A DNA stretch of 64,000 nt, from assembly GCA_037176885.1 (NCBI GenBank), contig JAWWNJ010000144.1, positions 496,001 through 560,000 of the forward strand, given 5' to 3'. This DNA comes from Favolaschia claudopus. Taxonomy: Eukaryota; Basidiomycota; Agaricomycetes; Agaricales; Mycenaceae. Position 1 is the first letter of the stretch. Each line of letters starts with the position of its first letter. Of the stretch, positions 9,996 through 22,676 are shown in pieces. The notes below the pieces were generated by a model. The model ran no database searches, was not told where the DNA came from, and was given only the letters and a program-made list of their open reading frames with translations. Made by a program: the position numbers and the translations under genes.

Positions 9996-12900
9996 ATGAG
10001 GCTTGCAAGTTCTTCGAGGGACCCATTCGAGCTTGATCGTCTCGCTGAAGAACTAGCTGGCCGAGAATCTGCGAATCCTCTAGACGACGAGCACGACACG
10101 AATGGCCACGACCTTCCCATCTATGTCCCTCTCTCGCATGACAATTCATACTTGAAGTCAGAGGTGTTCGACGTGGAGGCTTTCTTGCTCTCCAGATCTT
10201 ACACGTCTCTCCCGGATCTACGTTCAGAACTGCGCGACTACTTGTCGACACTGAAGGAAGAGCTCGTCAAACTCATTAACGACGATTACGAGGCGTTCAT
10301 TAGTCTGAGCACGGATTTGAGGGGCGAAGGCGCGCGACTGAACACACTCAAGGTTCCCCTCGTCGACTTGAAGACTCAGATTCTGGTGTGCACGTTGTTC
10401 TACGCCAGGGGCTATGTCTGATAACGAGCAGGAATCTAAACGCGAGCTACATGTTATTCAAGATGCTATTCAAGAAAAGTTGGCAAGCAGGGCGGTCTTG
10501 AGGGAAGAGAAGGTGGTTTTCGCTTGATGCCTTTCGTGTCCACATTTTAACTGTGCGCAGGCGTTGTTGCACTTGCTTCTCAAAATCTCCGAATCCGTTA
10601 CGCGTTTAGAGTCCCTTCTGCTTATCGCGTCGCCCGAGAACGACGACATGCAACAGTCCCCAATAGATGGTTCGCGTACTGCGAATCTCAATCCTGCCGA
10701 GGACACCGTTGACGATAGGTTTGATTCAACCGCGACCTCGGCCTCACTGGTTCCACTAATTGGTCTTGTGCAGGACGCGCGGAAACCGAGCAAAACATTT
10801 GGGTCGTGTCGCGACGGAATACACTCAGCTTCTCTATCATGCTAGCAAGGCCCGCCAGGACAACTGCGTGTTTGTAGACGAGATTCAATGGGTTGGTCTC
10901 CCTATTCTGTGTGTAACCTGCCCATTAATCGACGTGTAGCGAATTGACCGTATTCGGTCAACACTGTCATCCGACCTTGACCACTTGTTTTCGACGACCT
11001 TACTCGCTCTGACGGACGGCAAAGTGGACGGAAAAGTATCTGAAGTGGAGAAAGCGAAGTCCATTGCCGACCTGACAGAGTGTTTACGGACATACGATGC
11101 TATGGGCTTGTGGAGAGATGCAGAGGACGTACTGCGGCGGGACGTCGTTCGGCGGTTTGTAAAAAAGGTACCTTTATCCAGTCGTTTACGACCCATTCTA
11201 AGAATACGAATTCTAGTCGATATTCCCCGGCGCCCTCGCCGCACCTGCCTCCCCTCTTGTTCCCCACACTCCCTTTCGCTCTTCGACCACCCCGGCCTTC
11301 GTAAACTCTTCCTCTCCTCTCCCTCCTCGCACACCCTATACTCCCTTCACATCATTTGCCGTGAAAACACCTTTTCGGTCAAACTACGGCCCCAGTAATG
11401 CGTCGGCCACTTCGCCTTATGCACATCTCCTGGATGATCCAGAAGATCCACTGGCAAGATTGTATACTCAAATCCTTCGCTTCGTCGAACGAGACATGAG
11501 CAGAATCATGGGGATTGCAGAGAATGTAGCCCTCAAATCGGTGTCTGCTAGCAGGAAAGATAAACTTCTGGTTACGTCCGCTGTACCACTGCCAGTAGAA
11601 AAGGCTCACGGAGAGACTGGTGGGGATGGATTCCAGATCTTGGCAAATGTCGTCTGGGAGGAATTTGGCCGGGCAGTCATGGACGAACTAGGGCATGTTG
11701 TTTTCGCTGCCGGCCGTCCAAACGAGTTCAGGAAGGTGAGGCTTCCATAGCATTTTTATACATACTGTCTGCTTATATCATCAAGCATTACGAAATAACT
11801 CAAGCATTCATAAGATCCCTCGAATTCTTGGCACCATCCGCCCATTCCGTGGAAGCAATGCGGGAGCATCAACTTTATACCGCCTTCGAACGACGGTGGC
11901 AACTCCCTGTATATTTTCAAATGAGGTGGAAGGAAATAGTGAGCAAGTTGGAAGAGGCACTATCCATCGCACGAGTCGAAATGGCTTCCAGTGCAGGTGC
12001 GTATGCGTCGAGAAGCACGCCCCAGTACTGAGCTCACCTCTCACTAGATAAGCATTCTTTTGCCTCAAACCAAGCTGCTGCGGTCTGGGTCGCGATAACG
12101 GCTTGTTGGAGCGCAGAGATATTCATTTCTGAACTCAGCCATCGGTTCTGGCGGCTCACTCTGCAGGTCAGTCGCTGCCTATTTTTGGTGTCCTGATTGT
12201 TAAATGGTCGAAAGCTTCTCAGTCGGTATAACACCTGGCTCAACAACAGTCTGATACCGGATGAAAAAACCACCACAGCCGAAAAGGTTGGGCCCCTCCT
12301 TTCCCCTTCCATGTTTCTAACACCGTTCAGGCTGCCGTCGCCCCAATCATCAGGTCAGCGACACCCGTGGATGGTCAGTCTTCCGAGAATGCCGCTGCAG
12401 ATGACTCTATTTTAAACCAATACGCGACCATCATTCTGGATGTACGCTCCATGAATATGAACGTACTGACCCTCTGGCAAGAGGAGATTAGTATGATGCT
12501 TCCTGAAGCTGCAGCAGAAGAGCGCGCTAATACAGAAGGTATTTAAACCCTTCTCCAGGATTGCTCAAGTGCTCAATATCATTATGTCAGAAACGCTTCG
12601 GCAGTCCCTGACTTCGTTAACGGCAACAACACTTCCTATGTCGAGCCATATTGTCGCAATACTCACAAAGAGATGCTGCGATGCTCTTAATCCTGTGCGG
12701 TCCATATCATCGCAGTTCAGAGCGATGTCGAACAAGCAGATGCCCAAAGAACCCAGTTATTTCGTATCGTCGATCTTACGTCCTATCAAGGTTTTCTTCG
12801 GCATTGGTGTTGGCCATGGTCCTGGTTCTTCTTTGAAAGAGCATTTCCTCGAACCCTATGCGACTGACATATTTGAAGCAGTTGCTCAAAGGTTCGTCTG

Positions 12901-13420
12901 CCTTGATCGCGTGCTTCAGCAACTATCTTATCTCTTATATTGCAGATACGTGTATCTTTTGACGGGAATGAAGAAGACAGAAGATTCGCTTAGAAAGTTG
13001 AAGAGGGGCAACATGAAGAAACCTACCTTTTCGCTTTTCGGCGGCGGCGGCCAAGCCAAGGAGGACGATGGAAAGGACGAAGAGCGCATAAGGACACAGA
13101 TGATACTGGATGTTGAAGCGTTTGCCAAAGACGGACAGTTGTTGGGTGTTCCAATAAACAAGAGCGAGTCATTCAAATCGTTAACAGAGATGGTGCATGC
13201 CGTTGATCGTAAGTCATTGAATTCTTATCCGTACAGATTCTGACGCTGCCTCATATAGCGCCAGACCATACGTAGACTACGTTGCAACGCGTACTTGCAG
13301 TAGATACAATTCGAGATTCTTGAGCATCTGCGGATCTCCGGTCCGAAACTGTCATCATTCGACAGCTTCCTGCTCTTCACTTCTGTCCCACAACTGCTCG
13401 AGTTCTGGTTGGAGCCTTGA
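9996..13420 (+). CDS. COG2: conserved oligomeric Golgi complex subunit 2
   Basis: COG2 is a lobe A subunit of the tethering complex for retrograde vesicles at the Golgi. The N-terminus DPFELDRLAEELA..ES and FDVEAFLLSRSYTSLPDLRSEL matches the COG2 N-terminal domain, followed by LRDYLSTLKEELVKLINDDYEAFISLST, a heptad-rich tethering helix. The middle exons (about 11080-11750) carry a Pro/Ser-rich insert before ARLYTQILRFVERDM. The C-terminal domain includes ALNPVRSISSQFRAM, YFVSSILRPIKVFF, and QRYVYLLTGMKKTEDSLRKLK, and the protein ends VPQLLEFWLEP at 13420. More than ten short introns keep the frame. Lies 106 bases after the TMEM184-like gene and only 16 bases before the next start. Confidence 0.88.
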
Positions 13421-13436
13421 ATATTGTCTATAGCCC

Positions 13437-14170
13437 ATGTCTGACTCAAAGGTATCGCAAGAACCAAGCACAACACCAGGCCCATCTGTGCGCAGAACAG
13501 GATCAATTGAAACCTTACCACAATATGTCTCTGCAGAGGATGACCATCGACGTTCTCTTGAGGATGCGTCTATGCCCCTGCCTCCGGGTTGGTTGTGCCA
13601 TTTGGATGCTCAGTACGTCGTCCCACAGGTATCGTTTCTCAGTTAGTTGAATATAGTAGCTCCAACCACCACTATTATGTGCGACTCGTGAGATTGGTAT
13701 AGGTCGAGATAAATCTGACCTGGAACGACAGGTCGACATGAACAGCGCACCCCCGCGCTCAGTATGGTACCACCCACGACACGAGGTGCCTCCGCCGCCA
13801 ATTGACCGTGCTTCAATCATGTCATCCAAGCGCACATCATTCTTGGGAAAGCTCAAGGGGAAAATGATAGTCAGCAAAGCCGATCTTGAAGCGGAGCGGC
13901 AGCAGAAAGAGGCGAAAGAACGAGAACTCCTCGCGCGGTATGCCAAACGAAGGGAGCAGGTCATCTCAGAACTTGAAAAGGATGGGGGCAAGACGCGATT
14001 CGGGAGCGGTGAGTATGTAGGGTAAGCATGCATCGTTTCATTGAACCTGGCAGGGAAATTGAAAACACCATAACAGCCCACCCGCATCGCCCTACGGTGG
14101 GGAGTACAGGGCTCTTATGCCAGCTCGCGGTCGAGGTATCAACGATAACCTGGCGGGTTGGCTGGCGTAA
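13437..14170 (+). CDS. WW-domain protein
   Basis: Start MSDSKVSQEPSTT at 13437. The segment MPLPPGWLCHLDAH-SNHHYYVRL-VDMNSAPPRSVWYHPRHE has the LPPGW opening, the aromatic pair and the closing Trp of a fungal WW domain that is interrupted by two introns. It is followed by a basic coiled coil (KADLEAERQQKEAKERELLARYAKRREQV) and a short Gly/Pro/Arg tail, GGEYRALMPARGRG, ending WLA at 14170. The last junction uses a GTAAGC donor after GEYVG. No specific function can be given; WW domains bind proline-rich (for example PPxY) peptides. An in-frame Met at the start of MPLPPGW (13572) is an alternative start. It is convergent with the next gene (62 bases). Confidence 0.75.
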
Positions 14171-14232
14171 ACGCGTCGATGTTATAATAATGATACACTG
14201 CTGGGAATACAAGTCGTTACTTAACCGTTTCG

Positions 14233-14934
14233 CTATGTTTCGGGTGGGTCGAGCACCATATTATCTGTCCAAGGAACCTGCACCGTACCAATTTGATATT
14301 CATGGATGTTATCTGGATCATCGAGAGCCGCGGGCGGCTGGGGCATTTGAACCATGACTGCAATACGCATCCCATCTGTGACTTGAATAGTATCTGGAGG
14401 TCTCGGCCGGGTTCTCAAGGGCGGGAGTCCAAGAAACGCGGCGAGAGGGTTCCGGCGGGATGTGGGTATCTGAGTCTCGGTTTTGTCGACCATCTCGTGC
14501 TGGACAAGGTGCGAGGAAAGTGGCTGGACCACCACAGTTAGTATGAAATCAAGCGACGAAAGATTGCGGACGTACCATGATCTCATTCCACCGCGTGCCC
14601 TTCGGTGGACTGTATGAGGGTTGCCACATCAAAGGCTCGGTTTGCGTTATGACTGGGGAATCGTCGTCGGCGTAGAGCAGAAAGTCTCGCATAAGACGGA
14701 GCCGACGGCGTCGGGCGAGTACACCGAGAGAGAGGAAAACGAAGAGGAAAGCAATGAAAGCGACTTGAAATTGAATGTCCCTCAGCGCTAAATTTCTAAC
14801 TTGCTTCTTTTCGACATACCCAGGAATCCGAAGAAGTAGTTCGTTCCCGAAGCCAGCTGATTATTGTTCGTGGCCACCGACGTTGTGGCGCCGCTAGCTG
14901 GCGACGTGTCGGTCGGGGTGGGTGACGATGACAT
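14233..14934 (-). CDS. single-pass membrane protein, unknown
   Basis: I do not recognise the family. Start MSSSPTPTDTSPASG at 14934. The Ser/Thr-rich N-terminus is followed, after an intron, by one clear transmembrane helix (FQVAFIAFLFVFLSLGVLA) and a stop-transfer-like RRRRLRLMRD. A cytosolic region with SYSPPKGTRWNEIM and RTRPRPPDTIQVTDGMRIAVMVQMP follows and ends DPPET at 14233. The exons join in frame. The proline-rich tail and the WW gene next door are a coincidence worth noting, not evidence of interaction. The topology suggests an Nout anchor with a roughly 130-residue cytosolic tail. Confidence 0.65.
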
Positions 14935-15108
14935 AGTCACGTCCCTGAACACCGACAGCGGCGTCCTCCACACTCGGTAGGTCGAGAGCCAAGAGCTGAT
15001 TTGGAGAGAAGCGCGTCACACCAGATTCCCACGACTGCAGATTGCTTTTAGAATTCTCAAGCATATTATTCCAGAACAGTCCGGGGAATTAGGATATAGG
15101 CTACCATA

Positions 15109-18100
15109 CTACTCCGCAGGTAAACATGAACTATGGTATATCTTCCCTGTCCGCGAAACAACAATACCAACTGCTGCGCCTCCCGACTTCGTTGAACCCG
15201 ACCCTTGATACAACGCCTTTCGACAGAACGTACACGCCCGAGTGCGAGGTGCCCAGCCACGTTCGCGCTCTCGACTCGCCTGGGCAATCGTTTCAAACAA
15301 GTCGCGGTCTACGAGCTTTTTGGAGATCATCAACATATCACCGTCGGAACGATAAGACTCCAGCATGCCGGTCAGGATGGTCCGGAATTCCGTATACTGC
15401 GTCCCCGTAGAGGAATCAGTCGCTGAAGTGACGAGCCTCTTGAACAGTCGGGGGAAAGAGACGGCGCGGGTAGAACTGATGGACACCAAGGCCCCGAAAG
15501 TGTCTTGCACCAAGGAACGCAGAGTGGACAAAGTCTTGTTCAAGATTCTGTCCTGGCCCGGTGCGAGATCTGTGGGATCCGCCGCACAGGCAGACACGCT
15601 CTGGACGCAGTTGATCTGGCTGCTCAGAAGTTGGAACCAGATGTCTTCCAACGGGACTTCGGTCGCAGAAGCGCCCTGTGAACGCCCCAGGCAAATTTCG
15701 ATCCCAGTCCTCCCCATCGCTTCCAGAGCAGCGACATCTTTCTCCAGAGTGGCATCATTCTCGGTCCCGGAAAAAGCCTCGACGACACGAAGAGTCAAGC
15801 GCTTTTCGAAACTCTCTGCCTTGACCAGAGCATCTCGAGGGTCCCCGCGATAGTCCAACACCCAAACAACGGCATCATAAACCTCCTTCGCCTCGCAAAC
15901 CTGAATTACGTCTGACCAGTCCAGGAGATCAGGTGGAATGTATCTCAAGACTTTGACGACGTCTTCTGGGTGATAGCGGCACTGCAAAGAGACGAAGAGT
16001 TGACGCAGTTGGGAGTTTGGTTTCAGTGAAGGACCAGAACTTCGCGTCGGACCAGCGGTTTCTTCATCTGGAGGAGGAGGTCCCAAAAGATGCCGGAGAT
16101 AGACATATTGCACCTGGTCGCCAGCCTCTCTTAGAGCGTCCAACGCCGCTTGATGAAGGTCTGCTGCGTGTTTGTCAACCAAGGCAGCGGTGCTTTCTAT
16201 GCTGGCATCTAATAGCTGAGGAAGCGCAGAAGCCAGAGTAGACAGGATGTTGGAGGGTATAACCCCTTTGTTGATCTTCGCCGAATTTTCCAAGATCTCA
16301 TCAACGTTGGTGAAGAGTTCGGAAGGTCGGAGGTCTGTATCGTCCAGGTAAGTCGAAAGGAGGGGAACCCATTTCTGGTCCTGTCTGTACCATGACCGAA
16401 GAATGCGATAGAAACCTGCAGATTCGAACAGATGCACGATGCGATCGCTCTCATGCGGGTTGTAAACCGACAAGAGATACTCAGCCGCAAGCTGCCTGTC
16501 CTCTCGTGTCTCCGGATCCGGATCCTCCGCTAGCCGCACCAAAATTCCGTGCAACACACTCGGCTGCAAAGTCTGCAAAAACTGAGGGTATTTGGGAACG
16601 TTGCGAGCAATGAAAATGTTGGTAAACGTGACGTCCGACGACGGGAGGTTTCCAGACTGCATGATCTCGAGCAATATTCGAATGATCACGAGGCGGCTAA
16701 TGCCCTGGGTTTCGTCATTCAAATAGGTGTCCTCAAATGCGATGTCGAGGGAGTGTAAGAAAGATTCCGAATCGAAATGCAGCAGGAGCCGTGCATATGG
16801 GTAGGTCGGCTCGACGGCGCCCTCCTCGTCAGAAGTGAGGACGAGCTGGCCCCCATCGCCTGGCGGCCACATGCTTGACCGGCCAAAGAACAAAAAGGTG
16901 TAGACGTCCTTTTTGGCTTGCATAGCTTCTTCCTCGGATAAGGGTTCTTCACTGGGATAAGAGAGGCCAGAGAGACAGTTGGCGAGATAAGGGTAGATTT
17001 TATATGCGTCCAAGATCACCGACTCCAGGTTGTGACCCTCCGGCACTGGCTCTGCTGCAGTTCGACGATGGCGCTGGATCCGTCGGATAAGTCCTAAAAG
17101 GGCGACAACAGGCGCGACATAGTCCCGCAGGGCACGCGTGTAGACATATATCAGAGCGTCGTACAGATTGTGCGTCTCGCATAAATGAATGGCTTGGTTG
17201 ATGTCCAGACATGTGGGATCTATGTGCCAGATGACGCGCTCTACGAGGTCGGGATGTCCGTCCTCATCATGCAAGGCAACCAATCGCTGAGTTACGCGTG
17301 GGGGGACATGTCGGATGTCGCTTGATAAAACGAATCGCTCAAGCTGCAGAAGGAATATCCGTGCAATGCCCGCATCCTCGTACTGCTGGAACAAATCCTC
17401 GAACAGGAATTCGAAATAGTCCAGGGCGATACATGCTCGAGCACAGGACACAACGAGATTCTCGAACAACGAAGTGCGATCTACACCCCTGCCGTCGAGA
17501 CTTGCATGTGTCTCGTCGGTCATGCGGTCTTCCGAGAAAGCATAACGAGTGGACGCTAACATGAGCTCTCGCATTTTCTGCCCAACAACCTCCTTCCGGG
17601 ACGGGAGATCGTCTGGAAGTCCATTCGAGTTTCCGGGAGCATCACCGACATAGTAAGAGCGCGCAAGATCGATGGCGCTAAGGAAGTCTCCGTCCTGGAC
17701 AAAGGTGAGAATCCTGTCTGCCCACGTCAACAAGGTTCCAGCTTGAACTTGTTCTCGACCCTATTCTACTGAATGAGCCAGAGGTTTGCCGCTTTCGAAG
17801 TCGAAACGCACCAGCAAAAAGATCTTGCCTTTGTACACGCGGACACTATGGGCAACGTCTCCAACAGAGTGTGCGTATGCTACTGCGCCATTCACGGTGC
17901 CACCAAGCGTCGGCGAAATGAGCCCAAGCCCATCAAACTGAATGTGTTCAATGAGTTTAGACACCCGTGAATCGTATACGTTGAGGGTTGTCGCGGTTAA
18001 TATCACAAGTTGCTGTGTGAGTTGTAAGTTACTGTAAGGTGCCCACTAAAGCAGGAGTAAACGAACCCACATTGGCATTCAACCACTGTACCGCAAGAAT

Positions 18101-19994
18101 ATGGTCCTGCGCAACCCATTTCCCAGCATCTGCGTACACAATCCTGCCCACCTCCACCTCACCCGTCTTCCCCGTCCGAGAATTCCGCACCATATGCTTT
18201 GCTCGCGACTCGGACAAATGCAGTAGATGGAGCGTGTTCCCCCAAGAATACGCGAGTATCGGGGCGCTTGATTCGACTTGTGGTTGTGTAGTGGATTTGG
18301 CGGTTGTGCCGTTGGTGGCAGCCGGAGCTCCAGAAATGGGTGCACTCGGGAACCACGCCATCGCCCCCCTTGACCGCGTTTTGGGATCATCCACGCCGTC
18401 GACGGCACGCGCACATTTGAACCACGTTTTCGGAGTCGGTTTCAGCCCTACGACGACTAGCTTGGTGGGGGTAAGCATGGCGATAACGTTATACGTATCG
18501 GTAGGATGTGGGGCGACGCCGAGTGGCAGTGGCATCATAGCCAGGATACTATAGCGGTTTTTACGCCGTTTTCGCGAAGCGGTAGGTGTCGGTAGCCCTT
18601 CGTCGTCGGGAGATGGCAGCGAAGTAGGCGTCGGTGCTATCGGCACACCCTCCTCCTCGGGGTACTTGCCCAAAATACGGAGGATGTCGGAGGCCTCGAC
18701 AAAGAGCACCTTCCCGAGACTATGATAGAATGCAAGACCATGCTCATCGGCCGTGACGAGGGCTGTGTGTCTACCAGCAACAAATCCGATGTTGACTATT
18801 CGGGACCCACGAAGATGGCCCTCCTGACGACCAGAAGCCACTGCTGCGAGAGTCGTAGGAGGGACGCTGCGCGCGGGGGTGTGAGGCGTCTTGAGGTCAA
18901 AGAGCTGGATGTGGCCCGAAGCGTGGCCAGCGGCAACAAACGTATGATCGTGCGAAAGAGCAAGCGCGGTCACTGCGCCGACGGATTTCCCTGTTGGCAA
19001 AAGAGCTTTTGAGCCACGCTTCTTTGAGCAAGCAAATGAGTTATCTACCCGCAGCTTCGTTGCCGCAAACACATTTGAGCGTTTGTTTGAAGTCATAGAC
19101 ACATATTGTCCCGGTATCGGTGCCAATGCAAATAAGGCCGTTAGCCGCGAGAACTGTCGGGATTCCGAGTGAAGCACCAAGGAGAGATGAAGCCTTGCCG
19201 CTAGCTTTGGGGGCATACATATGATGCGTGATATTTCGCAGCTGCGTCCACCTAAACACCTCGCGCTGTGGGTGTGCATGACGTTGCAGATCATCGGGCA
19301 AACTCGACGTGGGTGTGTGGTGCCCCGGGTTGGAAGCCGCAGACGACATGCGTGACATCGAAGAGAAATGGGAGGGTGCAGGCGACGCGGACGCGAAATG
19401 GGCAGTTCCGGCTGAGCCAAAGCTTGCGGATGAGAGCGGACGGGAGAGTGGGGGATGGGATCCAGGAGTGAAGGAACGTAGACGCGAGACATGAGGATGG
19501 AGGAAAGGGCGGGCAAGTAGCTTGGAGGGAGTACCAGGAGCGCTGAGAGTGGGGGAGTGGATGCGAGGCGGGGTAAGAATACCCGCAGAAGAGACAGAGC
19601 CCAGGTTAGAGTGATGTTCTTCCCCGTCTTGTTCGAGAGGCTCGTCGTCGGAGTCGACGTCGTCTGCAAGAATCAATGAACGCTCAACTTCGTGTACAGA
19701 GTCTTGCTCGTGGTCAGACCCCAGCACGTCTCTAAGTCGGTCCCCATAGCCATCGCCACCGTTCGTTTCCACCGCGTCCGCCCCGGCGTACACGAAACCT
19801 TCGTCTTCATCCTCGTCCTCGTCGGCGTCTTCTTCGTTTGCTTCCGAATTCACGTCATCCTCGCCCAAAAGTTCTTCCATGCGCGATGAGTAGTCGAGCT
19901 CTTGTTCGTCGTCCTCATCGACACCATTCGCATGGAGAGTGGTTGCATCTTCGTCGCCTACCTCGTCCAGGTCCTGCGCGAAGGGAGAGGACAT
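15109..19994 (-). CDS. VPS8: vacuolar sorting protein 8 (CORVET subunit)
   Basis: VPS8 is the Rab5-binding subunit of the endosomal CORVET tether. The start MSSPFAQDLDEV (19994) is chosen over an in-frame ATG at 20078 because the upstream part is not conserved. About 250 acidic and Ser-rich residues come first, then a beta-propeller (GLICIGTDTGTICVYDFKQ, SVGAVTALALSHDHTFVAAG, GHIQLFDLKTPH, ALVTADEHGLAFYHSLG), then ILAVQWLNAN and TTLNVYDSRV. A long alpha-solenoid starts at TLLTWADRILTFVQDGDFL. The C-terminal RING-like domain reads CTFCRKAL...GKIYHSSCLP. An in-frame TAG at 17761-17763 is the 3' end of a 51-nt intron (17761-17811), which restores KIFLLGREQVQAGTLL. The 2.6-kb last exon is uninterrupted. 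Next gene upstream (Dsc4-like) ends 169 bases away on the same strand. Confidence 0.9.
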
Positions 19995-20163
19995 GGGCGC
20001 ATCGAAAGTTTGGTATTGATTAACAGCGGAACCAAACTTGAACCAAACACAACTTTCCGATATTTCACTGGAATTCACGAAGCAGCCTCAACGACCTAGG
20101 TAAATACTCTAAAGCGCTGTGTTATAGTGGTGACATTATCTAGTGTTACAATTCAATGCTAAA

Positions 20164-21014
20164 TTATCCTTCCAAAGCCCCCGGTATCCTCCTCGGATTA
20201 GGTTCATTATTACCATTCCCCTCCGTTCCCGCTCTCCTCGACGGAATCCCAAGCATCATACGCAACCCAGCAGAGGGCAGCGGCCACGGAGTGGTATTGG
20301 GCAACGGCAGCCCGTCTAAACTGCGGTTACCCACAGCAGCTGCGGGAGGTGCTGCCGGCGGCGGGTTCCGTAGACGCGCTATGAGAACTTGGAACCGGAG
20401 GTCAAGGATGTACGCGGGAGTAGATATTGGTGGGTATGGCTTGGAATGGTCCATGACAGTACTCGTCGAGGATGGAATCGTCGCGGATGCCAGCACGCCG
20501 CCGGCATTATCGCTGTCTTTTCTCAACGATGTTTCAAGCGACAAGGCTGCAAGGAGCATTTGTAGGAAGACAATGGAGAGGTCCAAACATAAAAGTCGAA
20601 ACTTCGAAGGAGGGACCGCTGCTGGATGGTCAGAGAGTTGGGATTACAGTCGTCGAGTAAACACACCCATTCCAATGAAATCGAGGATGACTGATTTCCC
20701 ATCCATCGCGCCCGAGGTAGCATGGCTCCATACAGTGAGAATATTGACCAAAACAACGAGCGCAAAAACAGCACGAAGTGACCAGGGAGATTCGGGGCCG
20801 CGTGGTTTGGAACACTGAGATTGCGACAAAAGGCGGGCCACGAGTGTCCAGATAGAGGGCGAAATGAAGAAAGCCAAGACATGCAATTGGTACAGCAGAG
20901 TATCCAGCTGAGTTGGTGGATCAGACGACCAAAAAGCCTGAGGTGGAACAAGTTACTTGCCGACTGGATGATATGTGTTCGTTGTGCATGAAGCCGTTTA
21001 TGCATGAGATTCAA
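20164..21014 (-). CDS. DUF1746 protein, Dsc4-like subunit of the Golgi Dsc E3 ligase
   Basis: The DUF1746 domain is found in fission yeast Dsc4, part of the Golgi/endosome Dsc ubiquitin ligase that helps activate SREBP and removes orphan membrane proteins. The joined exons give MHKRLHAQRTHIIQS, LDTLLYQLHVLAFFISPSIW (typical domain opening), SLRAVFALVVLVNILTVWSHAT, LDFIGMAVPPSKFRLLCLDL and SIVFLQMLLAALSLETS, with four likely membrane helices. A proline-rich, less conserved C-terminus ends at 20164. Intron 1 (20908-20960) uses a GC donor. Start at 21014; an in-frame Met three codons later is equally possible. The Dsc assignment rests on domain resemblance only. Confidence 0.75.
20908..20960 (-). 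other. GC-AG intron in the Dsc4-like gene
   Basis: The 53-nt intron starts GCAAGT and ends CTCAG on the minus strand. It joins HIIQS to LDTLLYQLHVLAFF in phase 0, exactly the family pattern. The nearest GT donor (four bases further in) would shift the frame. GCAAGT is the known strong form of GC donors. Confidence 0.85.
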
Positions 21015-21236
21015 GGCAAGGTAGATGCACTCCCTTGCTACGCTTCCTCATAAAATATGATTGCTCATGAGGGGACCCTCGAAGAGTGAGTTGCCGTTGA
21101 ATCGGCGACGCTCATTCGGTCACTTGCTTGAAAGGCGGAAATTTTGAGTTTCTTCAGACTCGCAAGTACCAGGTAGGATATACAGCAGGACTAAAATACA
21201 GAAATATCTATCAGGGTCCGCAGGCATGGCTCCATG

Positions 21237-22236
21237 CTATCCACTGCTTGCTTTATTTGTATGAGCGGAAGGATGGTTCACATCATTGTGCACGCCGTGT
21301 TCTACGTCCGCAGACGGCGGCATACCGTCGTACGCATTATACGACGAGCCTCGATAGTCTGGACCAGTAACCTCCTCGTAGGGATCGAACTCGTCTACCT
21401 TATGCGACGAGGGGGGCTCAGCAAAGCTCGCAGCTCGCAGCGGAATGCTGTCAGGTTCATCGCCTTTGATGGTGGAATAACGTCCTTTCGAGGGAGCCAT
21501 CTTGAATGCACCTTGACTCATCCGGGATGCTCGGACATTGCGTTTTTCGCGCTGGATTTGATTAACATAGCGCGCAACAATGATTGCGCCATCTTAAGTG
21601 AATTTAGTACTTTGCTCAGTCCAAATGCACATTTACACGCACACATCTCGGTTAGCAGAACGACCCCAGCGATAGCAGCGTATACTTTGATGCCGAACTT
21701 CCAGAAAATCAGTTTTTTTTCTTTCAATAATCAACTAGGCGGCGCCTACCTTGAGCAGTCCAGTGCATTGATCCTGTGCTGACGGATCGTGTATGGCAAG
21801 CTGGCATGCCTTGACCTGATCGGTCGTCGAGACGTGGACGAGCGAGTATAGCAAGTACGCGGCCACCCCCAAATTGAGCACGAAGTGGAAGTAGATGAAA
21901 TATGCGTAGATCTGCACGAATAACTGTTTTCGAACAATAGCACCGACAAACCTGCCGAACGAGTTGAGGACGACGCGAAGAAAAAAAGAGGGAGAGTTAT
22001 ATACCCAAGAATAGAGACAACAAATAGCAGGCTCTCCACCAAACCCGCAACGATGAATGCTGAGCGCTCCCCGCGCTCAAGATCAGGTGTAGCTTCAAGT
22101 CGATTCTGTCAGTGCTAACAAAATAGCAAGCCCAACGCGACCCACATGAGACTTCAAACCAGAGTAGTACCGCAAGAAGCCCAGACAGCAGCATACCAAG
22201 CGCAGACATGATAATTACGCCGACGCGAACTTTCAT
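21237..22236 (-). CDS. four-helix (tetraspan) membrane protein, unknown
   Basis: Start MKVRVGVIIMSALGMLLSG at 22236. Joined exons give helix 1 (VGVIIMSALGMLLSGLLAVLLW), helix 2 (AAFIVAGLVESLLFVVSILG), helix 3 (VQIYAYFIYFHFVLNLGVAAYLLY) and helix 4 (WKFGIKVYAAIAGVVLLTEM). Between helices 3 and 4 lies a loop with cysteines (KACQLAIHDPSAQDQC). The cytosolic tail has GRYSTIKGDEPDSIPL and a DPYEEVTGPDYRG stretch, ending at 21237. This layout resembles fungal tetraspanin-like or SUR7-like proteins, but I see no family-defining motif (no CCG). Function unknown. Confidence 0.7.
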
Positions 22237-22676
22237 ACAACAACAAAACGTCGTCCCGCCGAAAAAGAGTTCCCGATAGCTAAATGCCTAGAAGAGACTG
22301 AGCTATAGGAATGAGAGACAGTACGCATAGTTAAACCATTCTTCAAGTGAGTTGTGTCGTGTCGAGTCGTCGAGGTCGTTAGAACAATGAAAGTGCGTCA
22401 AGGCCGTGTTGTTGTCCGGTGTCATCTTTGACCGCCAACTGATCGGGACTGAATTTTTGACAGGACAATCCCGCTCCGAAGTCCGCTGTCTGTCAAAGTT
22501 CTCCGCCAAGCCCGAGACAAAACGCACCGCAAATGAGACATTGAGCTTGCATTGAGCTCTAAGCAATCCCTTCCCCATTGACCAGAGAAATACAAGTACA
22601 AGTAGTGTGTGTAAAGCGACAGCAGATACAAAGCAAGACGACTCTAGAACAATAATTTACAATGCAATCTAGTGAA
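22237..22676. other. 440-base gap between tetraspan gene and HDA1
   Basis: Contains the promoter of the tetraspan gene and the 3' end of HDA1, both on the minus strand. The open frames here (up to about 90 codons) show no family resemblance. I see nothing else in it. Confidence 0.5.

Noticed and set aside
17734..17811. Apparent nonsense mutation in VPS8: two long frames in the same phase separated only by a TAG.
   Set aside because: Removing a 51-nt GTGCGT...TAG intron joins KIFLL to GREQVQAGTLLTWAD, the family sequence, so the gene is intact.
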